64,000 bases of DNA, taken from an uncultured Sphingomonas sp. Its GTDB lineage: Bacteria > Pseudomonadota > Alphaproteobacteria > Sphingomonadales > Sphingomonadaceae. Shown piece by piece: positions 38,745 through 49,231 of this stretch. The notes below the pieces were generated by a model. It was not told the DNA's origin. It made no database searches and worked only from the letters and a program-made list of their open reading frames with translations. Position 1 is the first letter of the stretch. Each line of letters begins with the position of its first letter. Location of the stretch: positions 44,736 to 108,735 of the forward strand of contig NZ_CAJYQD010000001.1 in NCBI RefSeq assembly GCF_913776855.1. Reading direction: 5' to 3'. The position numbers and the translations under genes were made by a program.

Positions 38745-39245
38745 ATGATATTGGACGAAGTGGAAGAGGACGGCGACGACGCCGTACCGATCGATACGCT
38801 GGAGCGCTATTTCGCAGCGCACGGCTGGAAACACGAGCGCGACGGCGACGAGATCGTCGCGCATGTAAAAGGCAGCTGGACCGAATTCGAACTGCGCGCG
38901 ATCTGGCGTGGCGAGGATGGCGTGCTGCAATTCCTGGCGTTGCCCGATGTTCGCGTCGCCGACGAACGGCGCGCGGCGATCTATGAAACCATCGGCTTGA
39001 TCAACGAACAGCTGTGGATCGGCCATTTCGAACTCTGGTCGTCGAGCGGCATCCTGCTCTATCGCCACGCCGCGATGCTGCCGGAGGAGCCGGTGCTGAC
39101 GATCGACCAGGCCGAGATGATGATCGACGCCGCGATCGACGAATGCGAACGCTTCTACCCGGTGTTCCAGTTCGTGTTGTGGGGCGGCAAGTCGCCGAAG
39201 GAAGCGATCGCCGCCTCGATGATCGAGACGCAGGGCGAGGCATGA
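38745..39245 (+). CDS. YbjN domain-containing protein
   Basis: LERYFAAHGW...AIYETIGLINEQLWIGHFELWSSSGILLYRHA...VLWGGKSPKEAIAAS. Confidence 0.88.
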   Translation: MILDEVEEDGDDAVPIDTLERYFAAHGWKHERDGDEIVAHVKGSWTEFELRAIWRGEDGVLQFLALPDVRVADERRAAIYETIGLINEQLWIGHFELWSSSGILLYRHAAMLPEEPVLTIDQAEMMIDAAIDECERFYPVFQFVLWGGKSPKEAIAASMIETQGEA

Positions 39246-40048
39246 GCGCACTGGCCGGACCGTTGTGGCTGATCGGTTGCGGCAATATGGGCGGCGCGAT
39301 GCTGGAGCGGTGGATCGCCGATGGCGTCGATCCGGCGGCGATCACCGTCGTCACCCGCTCACCCCGCGACGTGCCGGCCGGCGTGACCCACGCGACCTCG
39401 ATCCCACAGGACGGCCCGCCGACGATCGTCATGCTGGCGATCAAGCCGCAACAACTGGATGAGGTCGCGCCCGACCTGGCCCCCTGCATCGCCGGCGTAC
39501 CGTTGCTGATCTCGATCCTCGCCGGGGTCGAGGAGGCGGCGCTGGCGCGAAGGTTGGATGCCGGCACCATCGTTCGCGCCATGCCGAACCTGCCGGTCGC
39601 GATCGGGCAGGGGGTGGTCGCGCTCCATTCACACGGACAGGACGATGCCGCCCGCGCTACCGCAGCCGGGCTGATGGCGCCATTGGGGCTGGTCGAATGG
39701 ATCGATGATGCCGCGCTGTTCGATGCGGTGACTTCGCTGTCGGGCTGTGGTCCGGGTTTCGTGTTCCGCTTCATCGACGCGCTGGCTGCAGCCGGTGCCG
39801 GGCTCGGCCTGCCCGCCGATCAGGCGCAGCGTCTTGCCATCGCGACGGTCCAGGGCTCGGCGACGATGGCTGCCGGATCGGACGTCTCGCCTGCGACCTT
39901 GGCGGATCAGGTCGCAAGTCCGGGCGGATCGACGCGACAGGGGCTGAATGTGCTGGACGACGGCGATACCCTGAAGCGCCTGCTGGCGGCAACGCTCGCG
40001 GCGTCCGAACGGCGCAACGCGGAAATGGCGGCTGCGGCGCGGGGCTGA
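39242..40048 (+). CDS. proC: Pyrroline-5-carboxylate reductase
   Basis: LIGCGNMGGAMLERW, AIKPQQ, RAMPNLPVAIGQGV, SLSGCGPGFVFRFIDAL, VASPGGSTRQGL. Confidence 0.95.
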   Translation: MSALAGPLWLIGCGNMGGAMLERWIADGVDPAAITVVTRSPRDVPAGVTHATSIPQDGPPTIVMLAIKPQQLDEVAPDLAPCIAGVPLLISILAGVEEAALARRLDAGTIVRAMPNLPVAIGQGVVALHSHGQDDAARATAAGLMAPLGLVEWIDDAALFDAVTSLSGCGPGFVFRFIDALAAAGAGLGLPADQAQRLAIATVQGSATMAAGSDVSPATLADQVASPGGSTRQGLNVLDDGDTLKRLLAATLAASERRNAEMAAAARG

Positions 40049-40066
40049 GGCTTTGCCCTCTACGTC

Positions 40067-40088
40067 CATCGCAGCGAGGGCTGCGATG
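40067..40088. terminator. Hairpin between convergent proC and marR genes
   Basis: catcgcag-cgaggg-ctgcgatg, perfect 8-bp stem. Confidence 0.45.
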
Positions 40089-40110
40089 ACGGGTGGTTCG
40101 AAGGTGGAGG

Positions 40111-40611
40111 CTACCTCCCCAGTGCCGCCACCGCCGCCTTGTCCCCCGCCGGGATAAGGCCCTCCAGCACCGCCCAGAAGCCGCTGACCGCATCCTGCCC
40201 CGCGCCCGAATAGGCGCGCGACAGTTTCGCGTTGAGCATCTCGTACAGCCGCGCTTCCAGCGCCTGCCCCTCGGACGTCAGCTTCAACAGCCGCTGGCGC
40301 GCGTCGCGATCGCCCGCCCTGCTTTCGACCAGCCCGCGTCCCGACAGGTCGTTCAGCACGCGCCCGAGCGACTGTTTGGTGATTGCCAGCAACCGCAACA
40401 GCTCGCTGACCGACAGGTCCGGCCGACGCGCGATGAAATACAGTGCGCGATGATGCGCCCTGCCCAGATTTTGCGCCGCCAGTTCCTCGTCGATGCTGCG
40501 GGTCAGGTGGCTATAGCCGAAATAGAGCAGCTCGATCCCGCGTCGCACCTCGGCCTCGCGCAGGAAGAGGGCGGAGGCGGTCATGGGTTGTGCGGAAGAT
40601 GGGGCAGTCAT
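40111..40611 (-). CDS. MarR family transcriptional regulator
   Basis: ALYFIARRPDLSVSELLRLLAITKQSLGRVLNDLSGRGLVESRAGDRDARQRLLKLT. Confidence 0.9.
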   Translation of the reverse strand: MTAPSSAQPMTASALFLREAEVRRGIELLYFGYSHLTRSIDEELAAQNLGRAHHRALYFIARRPDLSVSELLRLLAITKQSLGRVLNDLSGRGLVESRAGDRDARQRLLKLTSEGQALEARLYEMLNAKLSRAYSGAGQDAVSGFWAVLEGLIPAGDKAAVAALGR

Positions 40612-40669
40612 GTTGACCATTTGTGCCATCCGGCCTACGCCACCGCAAGCATTCATCCAAGAGGACGCC

Positions 40670-41758
40670 ATGACGCAGCCGAGCTTCGCCTTCGAACCCC
40701 ATGCGACCCCGGTCGCGGCGAGCGAGCGGGCCGCGCGGATCGTAAACCCCGGCTTCGGCCGCGTCTTTACCGACCATATGGCGACGATCCGCTGGTCGGA
40801 GGACAAGGGCTGGCACGACGCGAAGATCACTGCGCGCGCGCCGATCGTCATGGATCCGGCCGCTGCCGTCCTTCACTATGCGCAGGAAATCTTTGAAGGG
40901 CTGAAGGCGTATACGCTGCCCGATGGCGGCGTCGCACTGTTCCGCGCCGAACAGAATGCCGCGCGCTTCCGGCGTTCGGCGAAGCGCCTCGCCATGGCCG
41001 AACTGCCCGAGGACCTGTTCGTCGCTTCGTGCCGCGAACTGACGCTCGCCGAGCGTGACTGGATTCCGGCCGGGGAGGGCAGCGCGCTCTATCTCCGCCC
41101 GTTCATGATCGCCAGCGAGACGTTCCTCGGCGTGAAGCCGTCGGCCGAATATCTCTACTGCGTCATCGCCTCGGCGGTCGGCAATTACTGGCCGGGCGGT
41201 GCGAAGAGCGTGTCGCTTTGGGTGTCGAAGGAGTTCACCCGCGCCGCGCCGGGCGGCACCGGCGACGCCAAGTGCGGCGGCAATTATGCCGCCAGCCTGC
41301 TCGCCCAGTCGGAAGCGATCCGGCAGGGCTGCGATCAGGTCGTGTTCCTCGATGCGGCCGAGCGTCGCTGGGTCGAGGAACTGGGCGGCATGAACATCTT
41401 CTTCGTGTTCGATGACGGCACGATGCTGACCCCGCCGCTGACCGGCACGATCCTGCCCGGCATCACTCGTGATTCGATCCTGACGCTGGCGCGCGATGCC
41501 GGGATCACGGTGCGCGAGGAGCGCTATTCGATCGACCAGTGGCAGGCCGATGCCGCCAGCGGCCGTCTGGTCGAGGCATTCGCCTGCGGCACCGCCGCCG
41601 TCGTCACGCCGATCGGCAAGGTGTCGTCGGCGGACTTCAGCTTCCAGATCGGCGATGGTCAACCAGGCGAGCGTACGCAGGCGCTGCTGAAGCAGCTGAC
41701 GGACATTCAGCGGGGACGGAGCAACGACCCGCATGGCTGGATGCAACGCATCGGGTGA
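40670..41758 (+). CDS. ilvE: Branched-chain amino acid aminotransferase
   Basis: ILHYAQEIFEGLKAY-type motif, CGGNYAASL, AFACGTAAVVTPIG. Confidence 0.95.
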   Translation: MTQPSFAFEPHATPVAASERAARIVNPGFGRVFTDHMATIRWSEDKGWHDAKITARAPIVMDPAAAVLHYAQEIFEGLKAYTLPDGGVALFRAEQNAARFRRSAKRLAMAELPEDLFVASCRELTLAERDWIPAGEGSALYLRPFMIASETFLGVKPSAEYLYCVIASAVGNYWPGGAKSVSLWVSKEFTRAAPGGTGDAKCGGNYAASLLAQSEAIRQGCDQVVFLDAAERRWVEELGGMNIFFVFDDGTMLTPPLTGTILPGITRDSILTLARDAGITVREERYSIDQWQADAASGRLVEAFACGTAAVVTPIGKVSSADFSFQIGDGQPGERTQALLKQLTDIQRGRSNDPHGWMQRIG

Positions 41759-41759
41759 G

Positions 41760-42027
41760 CCACAGCCCTTTCCCTTCAGGGGAGAGGGTTGGGAGAGGGG
41801 CTGGCCGCCGGCCGCGGCTTATGGGGAAGCGACGAGCGCCAGGGCCTTCCGTTCTTTGCCCCATTCGTTTGCTTCGGAAGGCTGTAGAGAACCGAAGTCG
41901 CGAAGGCGTCGCCCCAAGCGACCAGTTCTCGACTGCCGCTTCTCGACAAGCTCGAAGCTGCTCGAACCGAACGGGGTGGCATGGAATCCGTCCTCCCGGC
42001 CGGCGCCGGGACGACTGGCGTGCTGCG
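41760..42027. repeat. Mosaic of intergenic repeat units
   Basis: Contains ccctttcccttcaggggagagggttgggagagggg and cttctcgacaagctcgaagctgctcgaaccgaacgg repeat-like units; no supported ORF. Confidence 0.6.
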
Positions 42028-43206
42028 TTACAAGACCTCGAACAATCCCGCCGCGCCCATGCCGCCGCCGACGCACATCGTGATGACGACGTACTTCACC
42101 CCGCGCCGCTTGCCTTCGATCAGCGCGTGGCCGGTCATCCGCGCACCCGACATGCCGTACGGGTGCCCGATCGAAATCGCGCCGCCATTGACGTTCAACC
42201 GATCGTTCGGGATGCCCAGCACGTCCTGGCAATGCAGCACCTGCATCGCGAACGCCTCGTTCAGTTCCCACAAACCGATATCGTCGGTCTTCAGCCCGAA
42301 GCGTTCAAGCAGCTTCGGCACGGCATAGACCGGACCGATCCCCATCTCGTCGGGCCGGGTGCCCGCCACCGCCATGCCGACATAGCGGCCGAGCGGTTGC
42401 AGCCCGTGCGCGTCGGCGATTGATTCCTCCATCAACACACAGGCCGATGACCCGTCCGACAGCTGGCTGGCATTGCCGGCAGTGATGACCGCCTGTTCGC
42501 CCATGACGGGTTTCAGCGCCCGCAACCCCTCGATCGTCGTATCGGCGCGGTTGCCTTCGTCCCTGGTCAGCGTGACCTCACGGGTCGATACTTCCTTGGT
42601 CACCTTGTCCACCAGGTTCATCGTCGCGGTTATGGGCACCAGTTCGGCATCGAACCGCCCGGCAGCCTGCGCGGCGGCAGTGCGCTGTTGCGACTGCAGC
42701 GCATAGGCGTCCTGCCGTTCGCGCGAGATGCCGTAGCGCTGCGCGACGATCTCTGCGGTCTGGAGCATCGGCATGTAGATGTCGCCATGCATCGCCAGCA
42801 ATTCCGGGTCGGGCGCCACGCGCATCTGGGGCGTCTGGACGAGGCTGATCGACTCCACGCCCCCGGCGACGCATATGTCCATCCGGTCATGGACGATCTG
42901 CTTGGCGGCGGTGGCGATCGCCATCAGTCCGCTGGCGCATTGCCGGTCGATCGACATGCCCGACACACTGATCGGCAGGCCGGCGCGCAGGGCCGCGGTG
43001 CGGGCGATGTTGTTCGCCTGATGCCCCTGTTGCAGCGCCGCGCCGATCAGCACGTCGTCGACCTCCGCCCCTTCGATGCCCGCGCGCTCCACGGCGGCGC
43101 GGATCGAATGGGCGGCCAGCGTTGGCGCGGGCAGGTTGTTGAACGCCCCGCGATAGGCGCGGCCGATCGGCGTGCGGGCGGTCGAGACGATGACGGCAGA
43201 GCGCAT
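42028..43206 (-). CDS. Acetyl-CoA acetyltransferase / thiolase
   Basis: [59 protein letters not shown]. Confidence 0.95.
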   Translation of the reverse strand: MRSAVIVSTARTPIGRAYRGAFNNLPAPTLAAHSIRAAVERAGIEGAEVDDVLIGAALQQGHQANNIARTAALRAGLPISVSGMSIDRQCASGLMAIATAAKQIVHDRMDICVAGGVESISLVQTPQMRVAPDPELLAMHGDIYMPMLQTAEIVAQRYGISRERQDAYALQSQQRTAAAQAAGRFDAELVPITATMNLVDKVTKEVSTREVTLTRDEGNRADTTIEGLRALKPVMGEQAVITAGNASQLSDGSSACVLMEESIADAHGLQPLGRYVGMAVAGTRPDEMGIGPVYAVPKLLERFGLKTDDIGLWELNEAFAMQVLHCQDVLGIPNDRLNVNGGAISIGHPYGMSGARMTGHALIEGKRRGVKYVVITMCVGGGMGAAGLFEVL

Positions 43207-43223
43207 GGGAAATCCTCGGGGCT

Positions 43224-43679
43224 TCAGGTGAAGAACTGGCTGATCCATTCGGCGATCAGCGCGGGTTTGTCGGTGCCGTCGACTTCCACGGCATATTCGG
43301 TCGTCCGCTGCCACTGGCCGGGGCGCTTTTCCTCCAGGGTCAGCAGGGTGAAGCGGCCGCGGATGCGCGATCCGGACCGGACGGGGTTCAGGAAGCGGGT
43401 GCGGTTGCCGCCGTAATTGACTTCTATCCGTGCGCTAGAGATTCGGGGCTGGTCGCTCAGTGCGGCCAGCCGGGGCATCAGCGACAGCAGCAGGAAGCCG
43501 TGCGCGATGGTCCCGCCAAACGGCGTCGCGGCGGCGGCGATGGGGTCGACATGGATGAACTGCCGATCGCCGGTCGCATCGGCAAAGGCATCGATCATCG
43601 CCTGATCCAGCACGATCCAGTCGGATCGCCACACGGCGCCGATCTGCGATGCCAGTACCTGTGCCGTGATGTCGGCCAC
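43224..43679 (-). CDS. MaoC family dehydratase
   Basis: [33 protein letters not shown] hot-dog hydratase motif. Confidence 0.93.
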   Translation of the reverse strand: MADITAQVLASQIGAVWRSDWIVLDQAMIDAFADATGDRQFIHVDPIAAAATPFGGTIAHGFLLLSLMPRLAALSDQPRISSARIEVNYGGNRTRFLNPVRSGSRIRGRFTLLTLEEKRPGQWQRTTEYAVEVDGTDKPALIAEWISQFFT

Positions 43680-43803
43680 TGCGATCCTCTCCCGATCTTT
43701 CGGGTGATCATAGTGACGGTGGAATGCGTCGCAAGCCGAAACGCACCAGTAAATCTAAAAGTGGCCTGATGCCGTAGGGTTTTGGCAGACCTGATCTTCT
43801 AAA

Positions 43804-44958
43804 TCATGGCTGCGCCGGCTCTGGATCGATGATGCTGCCGTCCGCCCGCGCGGCAAGATTGACCTGCGTCGGATAGGCGATCTCGATCCCTTCGGCAGCA
43901 AAGCGGCGCAGGATCGCGACGCCGACCGCCGTCCGTCCCTCGTAGAAAGCGGCGTAATCCGCTCCGGCTGAATCGAACAGCAGTTCGAAATCGATGCTCG
44001 ACGCGCCGAAGCCGATCAGGCCGCAGCGGACGAAGGCGCGATCCTGCGCTTCGACCACCTCGCGCAGCATGGCGGGGATGCGTGCGCAGGTTTCGGCGTC
44101 GGTCTGATAGGTGACGCCGATCACGAACGACGCCCGGCGGTGGGCGCGGCGGGTATTGTTGGTGATTTCCTTGTCGAGCAGGTTCTTGTTCGAAATGATC
44201 CGCTCTTCGCCGGTGACCGAGCGGATGCGTGTCGATTTCAGCCCGATTTCGGCGATTGATCCGTTGGTCTGGTCATAGCTGACATTGTCGCCGCGCCGGA
44301 ACGGCTTGTCGAAGATGATCGACAGCGCCGCGAACAGGTCGGCAAAGATGCCCTGCGCCGCCAGGCCGATGGCGATGCCGCCGACGCCCAGCCCCGCGAC
44401 CAACCCCGTGACGTTCACGCCAAGATTGTCCAGCACGACGATCAGCGCGATGGCGAACAGCGCGAACGTCACCAGCAGCCGGATCAGTCCCATGGCGGAT
44501 GCCAGCGCCTCGCCATGATAGCTGTCACTGGCGGTCCGCCGTTCGACCGCGCCCAATATGACCTCGCGCGCCCAGATCGCGGCCTGAAATACGGCGGCGA
44601 CGGTGAAGAGGAACTCGATCGTCGCGGTGACCATCGGCGGCGCGCTGGCATAGCCATCCACCAGTTTCGCGGCGAGCATCACCATGAAGAACAGCCCGGT
44701 TCGCCCGATGGCCCGGCCCACGACGCTGCCCCATCCGGTACGATTGTCCTGTGCCAGCTTCATGCCCCAGCGGCGCAGCAGCAACAGGACCACGACGATC
44801 AACGCGCCTATACCCAGCGCCACGAGGACCTGCAGCCAATTCTCGGCGATCCACCGCGCGGCGTCCTGCAACAACAGCCGGGCCTGCGCCTGCGCCTGTT
44901 CGGCGTTGAATCCCCGTTCGACCGTCGCGGCGGGTGACGCGCTGTTCTTGACGCTCAT
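43804..44958 (-). CDS. MscS family mechanosensitive ion channel
   Basis: GLGVGGIAIGLAAQGIFADLFAALSIIFDKPFRRGD, IGLKSTRIRSVTGEERIISNKNL. Confidence 0.93.
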   Translation of the reverse strand: MSVKNSASPAATVERGFNAEQAQAQARLLLQDAARWIAENWLQVLVALGIGALIVVVLLLLRRWGMKLAQDNRTGWGSVVGRAIGRTGLFFMVMLAAKLVDGYASAPPMVTATIEFLFTVAAVFQAAIWAREVILGAVERRTASDSYHGEALASAMGLIRLLVTFALFAIALIVVLDNLGVNVTGLVAGLGVGGIAIGLAAQGIFADLFAALSIIFDKPFRRGDNVSYDQTNGSIAEIGLKSTRIRSVTGEERIISNKNLLDKEITNNTRRAHRRASFVIGVTYQTDAETCARIPAMLREVVEAQDRAFVRCGLIGFGASSIDFELLFDSAGADYAAFYEGRTAVGVAILRRFAAEGIEIAYPTQVNLAARADGSIIDPEPAQP

Positions 44959-44967
44959 ATTGTCCTT

Positions 44968-45996
44968 TCAGGCAGCTGCGGCGAGGCTCTCTTGCCCCTC
45001 CAGCAGCGCGATCAGCCCGCGTTCGTGGCGGCTGAGATATTTGGCGGTGCGCGGCAGGCGCAACGCGTTGCGAAACGCGCCTTGCCCATCCTTCACCAGA
45101 TCGATCAGCAAGGGATGGACATAGGATTTGCGCGCGATCGCCGGGGTATTGCCCAGTGCATCGACCACCGGACCCAGCATCGTCTTCAGGCTGATGTCCG
45201 CATCGGCCTCCGCCAGCGTCGTGAAGGCGAGGACGCTCGCCCCCCAGGTCCGGAAATGCTTGGCGGTGAAGTCGCCCCCCATCGCGTCGCGGATATAGGC
45301 GTTGACGTCGCTGGAGGTGACCGGATGCGCTTCCCCCTCGGCATCGACCCAGCGGAACAGATGCTGGCCTGGCAGGTCCTGGCACTTGCGCACGAAGCTG
45401 GCGAGCGAGCGATCGGTGATGGTCAGCAGGCGCATCTTGCCCGACTTGGCGCGGTATTGCAGTTTCAGCCGGGTGCCGGTCAGCTTTGCGTGCCGCTTGC
45501 GCAGCGTCGTCGCGCCGAAGCTCTTGTTGACGCGTGCATAGCCTTCGTTCCCCACGCGCACCCGGCCCAGATCGAGCAGCCGCACCACCGCCGCGACCGC
45601 CCGGTCCCGCGACAGCGCACGCCTGGCAAGATCGCGTTCGACCCGCGCACGAAGCTTCGGCAGGGCATGGCCGAACGCGGCGCAGCGGTCGTATTTCGCG
45701 CTTTCCTGCGCCGCGCGGAAATCGGCGTGGTAGCGATATTGCTTGCGGCCCTTCTCGTCCCAGCCGATCGCCTGGATATGGCCGGCGGGGTCGGGACAGA
45801 ACCATGCGTCGCGATAGGCGGGGGGCAGGCCGACGGCATTCAATCGATCGATCTCGTCGCGATCGGTGATGCGGTTGCCATCGGCATCGTAGTAGCCCCA
45901 GCCACGCGTCAACTTGCGCCGCGTGATGCCCGGCGCCTCGCAATCGGAAAAGACGCAGCCGGCGGGGCAGGGTAGGTCGTCGTCGGCTGGTTCCAT
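44968..45996 (-). CDS. DNA topoisomerase IB
   Basis: VRVGNEGYARVNKSFGATTLRKRHAK, AKHFRTWGASVLAF, NTPAIARKSYVHP (catalytic Tyr). Confidence 0.94.
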   Translation of the reverse strand: MEPADDDLPCPAGCVFSDCEAPGITRRKLTRGWGYYDADGNRITDRDEIDRLNAVGLPPAYRDAWFCPDPAGHIQAIGWDEKGRKQYRYHADFRAAQESAKYDRCAAFGHALPKLRARVERDLARRALSRDRAVAAVVRLLDLGRVRVGNEGYARVNKSFGATTLRKRHAKLTGTRLKLQYRAKSGKMRLLTITDRSLASFVRKCQDLPGQHLFRWVDAEGEAHPVTSSDVNAYIRDAMGGDFTAKHFRTWGASVLAFTTLAEADADISLKTMLGPVVDALGNTPAIARKSYVHPLLIDLVKDGQGAFRNALRLPRTAKYLSRHERGLIALLEGQESLAAAA

Positions 45997-46105
45997 CGGG
46001 CTGTCCCTGCGTATGTCCCGATCAATGTTCGGCTCGTCGCTTCGTTCCGGAACCCGCGCAGGAGCAACCGGTTACGACGGGACCACCCCGCACAGGAGTT
46101 TCCCC

Positions 46106-46660
46106 ATGGCCGACCTCGCCAATGCCCGCGTGCTGATCCTCGCCACCGACGGGTTCGAGGAATCCGAACTGTTCGATCCGCGTCAGGCGCTGCTGGATGC
46201 CGGCGCGACCGTGACGCTCGCATCGATCAAGACCGACCCGATCCAGGGCGTCGTCAACGACAGCGAAAAGGCGCGGAAGATCACCCCCGACCTGACGCTG
46301 GACGCGGTCGATACCGAGGCGTTCGACATGCTGCTGCTGCCCGGCGGCGTCGGCAATCCTGATGCGCTGCGTATTCAGGAACGCGCGGTCGAGATCGTCA
46401 GCGAGTTCATGGACGACGACAAGATCGTTGCCGCCATCTGCCATGCGCCATGGCTTCTGGTCGAAGCCGATGTGGTCGATGGGCGTCGCGTGACGAGCTG
46501 GCCGTCGGTGCGCACCGACCTGGAAAATGCCGGCGCCGATGTCGTGGATGAAGAGGTCGTGATCGACGGCAACCTCATCACCAGCCGCAAGCCCGACGAC
46601 ATCCCCGCCTTTTCGAAGGCCGTGATCGAGGCGTTGCAGAACGAACTGACCGAGGCGTGA
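46106..46660 (+). CDS. PfpI/DJ-1 family type 1 glutamine amidotransferase-like protein
   Basis: VLILATDGFEESELFDPRQAL, LLLPGGVGNPD, VAAICHAPWLL. Confidence 0.95.
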   Translation: MADLANARVLILATDGFEESELFDPRQALLDAGATVTLASIKTDPIQGVVNDSEKARKITPDLTLDAVDTEAFDMLLLPGGVGNPDALRIQERAVEIVSEFMDDDKIVAAICHAPWLLVEADVVDGRRVTSWPSVRTDLENAGADVVDEEVVIDGNLITSRKPDDIPAFSKAVIEALQNELTEA

Positions 46661-46666
46661 GACGAG

Positions 46667-46688
46667 GGGGCGGGTTGCGGCCCGCCCC
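46667..46688. terminator. Hairpin between convergent genes
   Basis: ggggcggg-ttgcgg-cccgcccc perfect 8-bp stem overlapping the acyltransferase stop. Confidence 0.5.
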
Positions 46689-47746
46689 TAAGTCGCGACT
46701 GCCACGCGCCGTCGATCCCCCCGCCGGTTGAGCCAGATCTGCGCCGGCCGTTCGACCCCGCGATACAGCAGCTCCGACGACGCGATCACTGCGATGACAT
46801 ACAGCGCCAGCACCCATAGCGGCGCATCGGTCGCGTCCTGTACCAGTATCAGCTTGAACACGAACCACAGCAGGAAGTGGCCGAGATAGGTCGCATAGCT
46901 GATTTCACCCAGCCGATAGATCGGCCGCCATTCCAGGGGGTTACCGCGGCGGTTCGACGTTATGCCGGCGGCCAGCAACAGGCAGGCGAGCGCGGCCGGC
47001 AACGACTGTGCCTCCGACAGCAGCTTCAGCCCCCATGCCGCCACCAGCCCCAGCGCAAGCGTCACCGCGATCACCGCGATCCGGTCGCGCCCCTGCCAGC
47101 GCAGCCACAGCGCCCCGATCGCGGTACCGGCGGCGAACTGGATCACGCAGCGCGCGACGGCAAAGCGTTGCAGCTCGCTGCCCAGGCCATCCTGCCCGCA
47201 CAGCGGCAGGATGCCGAACAACAGGATCGCGACGAAGCCGATCAGCACGATGCTTGGCAGCTTTCGCCAGTCCAATGCGACCGCCAGCAGCGGGAACAAC
47301 AGATACGCGGCGGATTCGGCGGAGATCGACCAGGCGGGATCGTTCCACTTCAGCGGATCGACGAACCCCCAGCTTTGCAGCAGCACGAAATGCAGCGGCA
47401 GTTCGGCAAAGGGAAAGCGATCGATATTGCGGCCGGTCGCCGCCAGCACGCTTGCGAGCAGCACCGCGCAGGCCAGCACGAACAGATGCAGCGGCCAGAT
47501 GCGCGCCATCCGTTTCCACAGGAACCGCCCCGCGACCGGGAGACCTCCCTCGGCAAAGCGTCGCCCCCACGACAGCCAGATGACGAAGCCCGACAGCAGG
47601 AAGAAGAAATCGACCGCCAGATAGCCCTTGGCGATCGCCGATTCGACGACCGGATGCATCTCCGCCATCGATCCGCGCAGGTGGAACAGCACGACCCACC
47701 ATGCGGCCAGCCCCCGCGCACCGGTCAGCGCCTTCAACTCGTTCAT
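46688..47746 (-). CDS. Acyltransferase family protein (OafA/YrhL type)
   Basis: LTGARGLAAWWVVLFHL, FFFLLSGFVIWLSWGRRF, multi-TM. Confidence 0.92.
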   Translation of the reverse strand: MNELKALTGARGLAAWWVVLFHLRGSMAEMHPVVESAIAKGYLAVDFFFLLSGFVIWLSWGRRFAEGGLPVAGRFLWKRMARIWPLHLFVLACAVLLASVLAATGRNIDRFPFAELPLHFVLLQSWGFVDPLKWNDPAWSISAESAAYLLFPLLAVALDWRKLPSIVLIGFVAILLFGILPLCGQDGLGSELQRFAVARCVIQFAAGTAIGALWLRWQGRDRIAVIAVTLALGLVAAWGLKLLSEAQSLPAALACLLLAAGITSNRRGNPLEWRPIYRLGEISYATYLGHFLLWFVFKLILVQDATDAPLWVLALYVIAVIASSELLYRGVERPAQIWLNRRGDRRRVAVAT

Positions 47747-49098
47747 GCGGTCACCGCCCCCTTCTTGCGCCGCTGGATCGGCACCCACGCCTGATCGGCC
47801 CGTTTGCGCGCCAGATAGGTGTCGAGGCCGATCTGTGCGCCGATCAACATGAACACGAACGGCTGGAACGCGATCGCCACGAAATTCGCGCCGAACAGAT
47901 ACACGATGTGCCCGTTCTGCAGCGCGGCGGCCAGCGGCACCACCCACGCTTCGTCGTCAGCGGCCTTGGCATAGCGGCGCCGCAGCACCTCCATGCGGAA
48001 CAGTCCGCCCAGATTGATCAGCAGCCAGAGCGCCAACCCCGGATAGCCCTGTTCGCCCAGCATCTCGAAATAGGCGGAGTGATAGGCGCGCCCGGCATCG
48101 ACCTCCAGGCTGCGCTCGACCGTCTTGTTGCCCGCCTCGCCGACCACCGCGACCTTTTCATAGCGGATGCGGTTCTGGAGATAGGCGACGAAGCCCCCGC
48201 CGAACGGGTTCTGCTTTACGTAATCGAGCGTCCACATCCACACCGCTAAGCGCGTCGATGCCGACGCGTCGGACTGATAGGTCCCGATCGTCTCCATCCG
48301 CTGGGTAAAGGCAGAGGGCAGGAACGGCACCGCCATCATCCCCGCTGCACCGGCCAGCGCCAGATAGGTCAGCCGCCGCTTCACATCGCGCAGCATCAGC
48401 ACGCCCAGCAGTACGATGCACAGCAATCCCGTGCGCGTCGATGTGCCGACGGGGATCAACATGCAGGAAAAGATCAGCGCATAGCAAAAGGCGCGCACCC
48501 GCCAGTCGGGCGGGAATACCGTGCCGAATTTGCTGAACCACAGGATCAGCGGGATGATCGCGATCGCGACCGTCGAGATCGTCGACCCTTCGTACAGGCC
48601 GGCATTGTTCGACACCATCAGGTTCAATTCGCCGTATCCGCCACCCGACCCCAGCGTCTTGATCCCGCCGACGATGATGATCGACGCGGCCGACAGCACC
48701 ATGAACAGCAGCAGCGATTCGATGCGCAGCTTGGTCCTGAGCGTCAGCGGCAGGAAGATGGCGAAGGCCAGCGCCTTCCACACCCATTCCCATTTGAACT
48801 GCGCCTCGACCGGAAAGTCCGCAGTTTTCGTCGTCCAGAAACAGTAAAGGAGCAGCGCGAGCATCAGGAACTGGCGCGGCGCCATGCGCGTATCGCGCTT
48901 GTCGTCCACCGCGACCCACGCCAGCACGGCAAGGCCGCACGCGATCAACGATATCGGGATCGAATTGAGCAGCAGATAGGTCAACCGCTGCGGCGACACG
49001 ATGTCGATATAGACATAGGTCAGTACGAACACGAACGGCTTGCGAAAGCCGGCGGCGAACAACAGTCCCAGGAATGCGACGAAGACGAGGTCACGCAC
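47743..49098 (-). CDS. Putative O-glycosylation ligase, exosortase A system-associated type (O-antigen ligase family)
   Basis: MRDLVFVAFLGLLFAAGFRKPFVFVLTYVYIDIVSPQRLTY start typical of this subfamily; Wzy/WaaL-like TM topology. Confidence 0.85.
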   Translation of the reverse strand: MRDLVFVAFLGLLFAAGFRKPFVFVLTYVYIDIVSPQRLTYLLLNSIPISLIACGLAVLAWVAVDDKRDTRMAPRQFLMLALLLYCFWTTKTADFPVEAQFKWEWVWKALAFAIFLPLTLRTKLRIESLLLFMVLSAASIIIVGGIKTLGSGGGYGELNLMVSNNAGLYEGSTISTVAIAIIPLILWFSKFGTVFPPDWRVRAFCYALIFSCMLIPVGTSTRTGLLCIVLLGVLMLRDVKRRLTYLALAGAAGMMAVPFLPSAFTQRMETIGTYQSDASASTRLAVWMWTLDYVKQNPFGGGFVAYLQNRIRYEKVAVVGEAGNKTVERSLEVDAGRAYHSAYFEMLGEQGYPGLALWLLINLGGLFRMEVLRRRYAKAADDEAWVVPLAAALQNGHIVYLFGANFVAIAFQPFVFMLIGAQIGLDTYLARKRADQAWVPIQRRKKGAVTA

Positions 49099-49231
49099 CG
49101 AAGCGATCCCGTCCTTTGCGTGGGCTATCGCCCCGCACGCGTTCGTCGTCGAGGTCCGGCCGCCGCAGCAGTCGCCACGCCGCGAACAGCATCAGCAAAT
49201 GGGTCAGCCCCAGCGAGAAATTGTCGATCAT
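49091..49231 (-). CDS. Putative 46-aa small membrane protein
   Basis: MIDNFSLGLTHLLMLFAAWRLLRRPDLDDERVRGDSPRKGRDRFGA; overlaps ligase start; short, so weak support. Confidence 0.35.
   Translation of the reverse strand: MIDNFSLGLTHLLMLFAAWRLLRRPDLDDERVRGDSPRKGRDRFGA

Noticed and set aside
37221-39251. 676-aa minus-strand ORF opposite tlyA, tspO-like, ubiK-like and ybjN-like genes
   Set aside because: Runs opposite four separate genes; no motif support.
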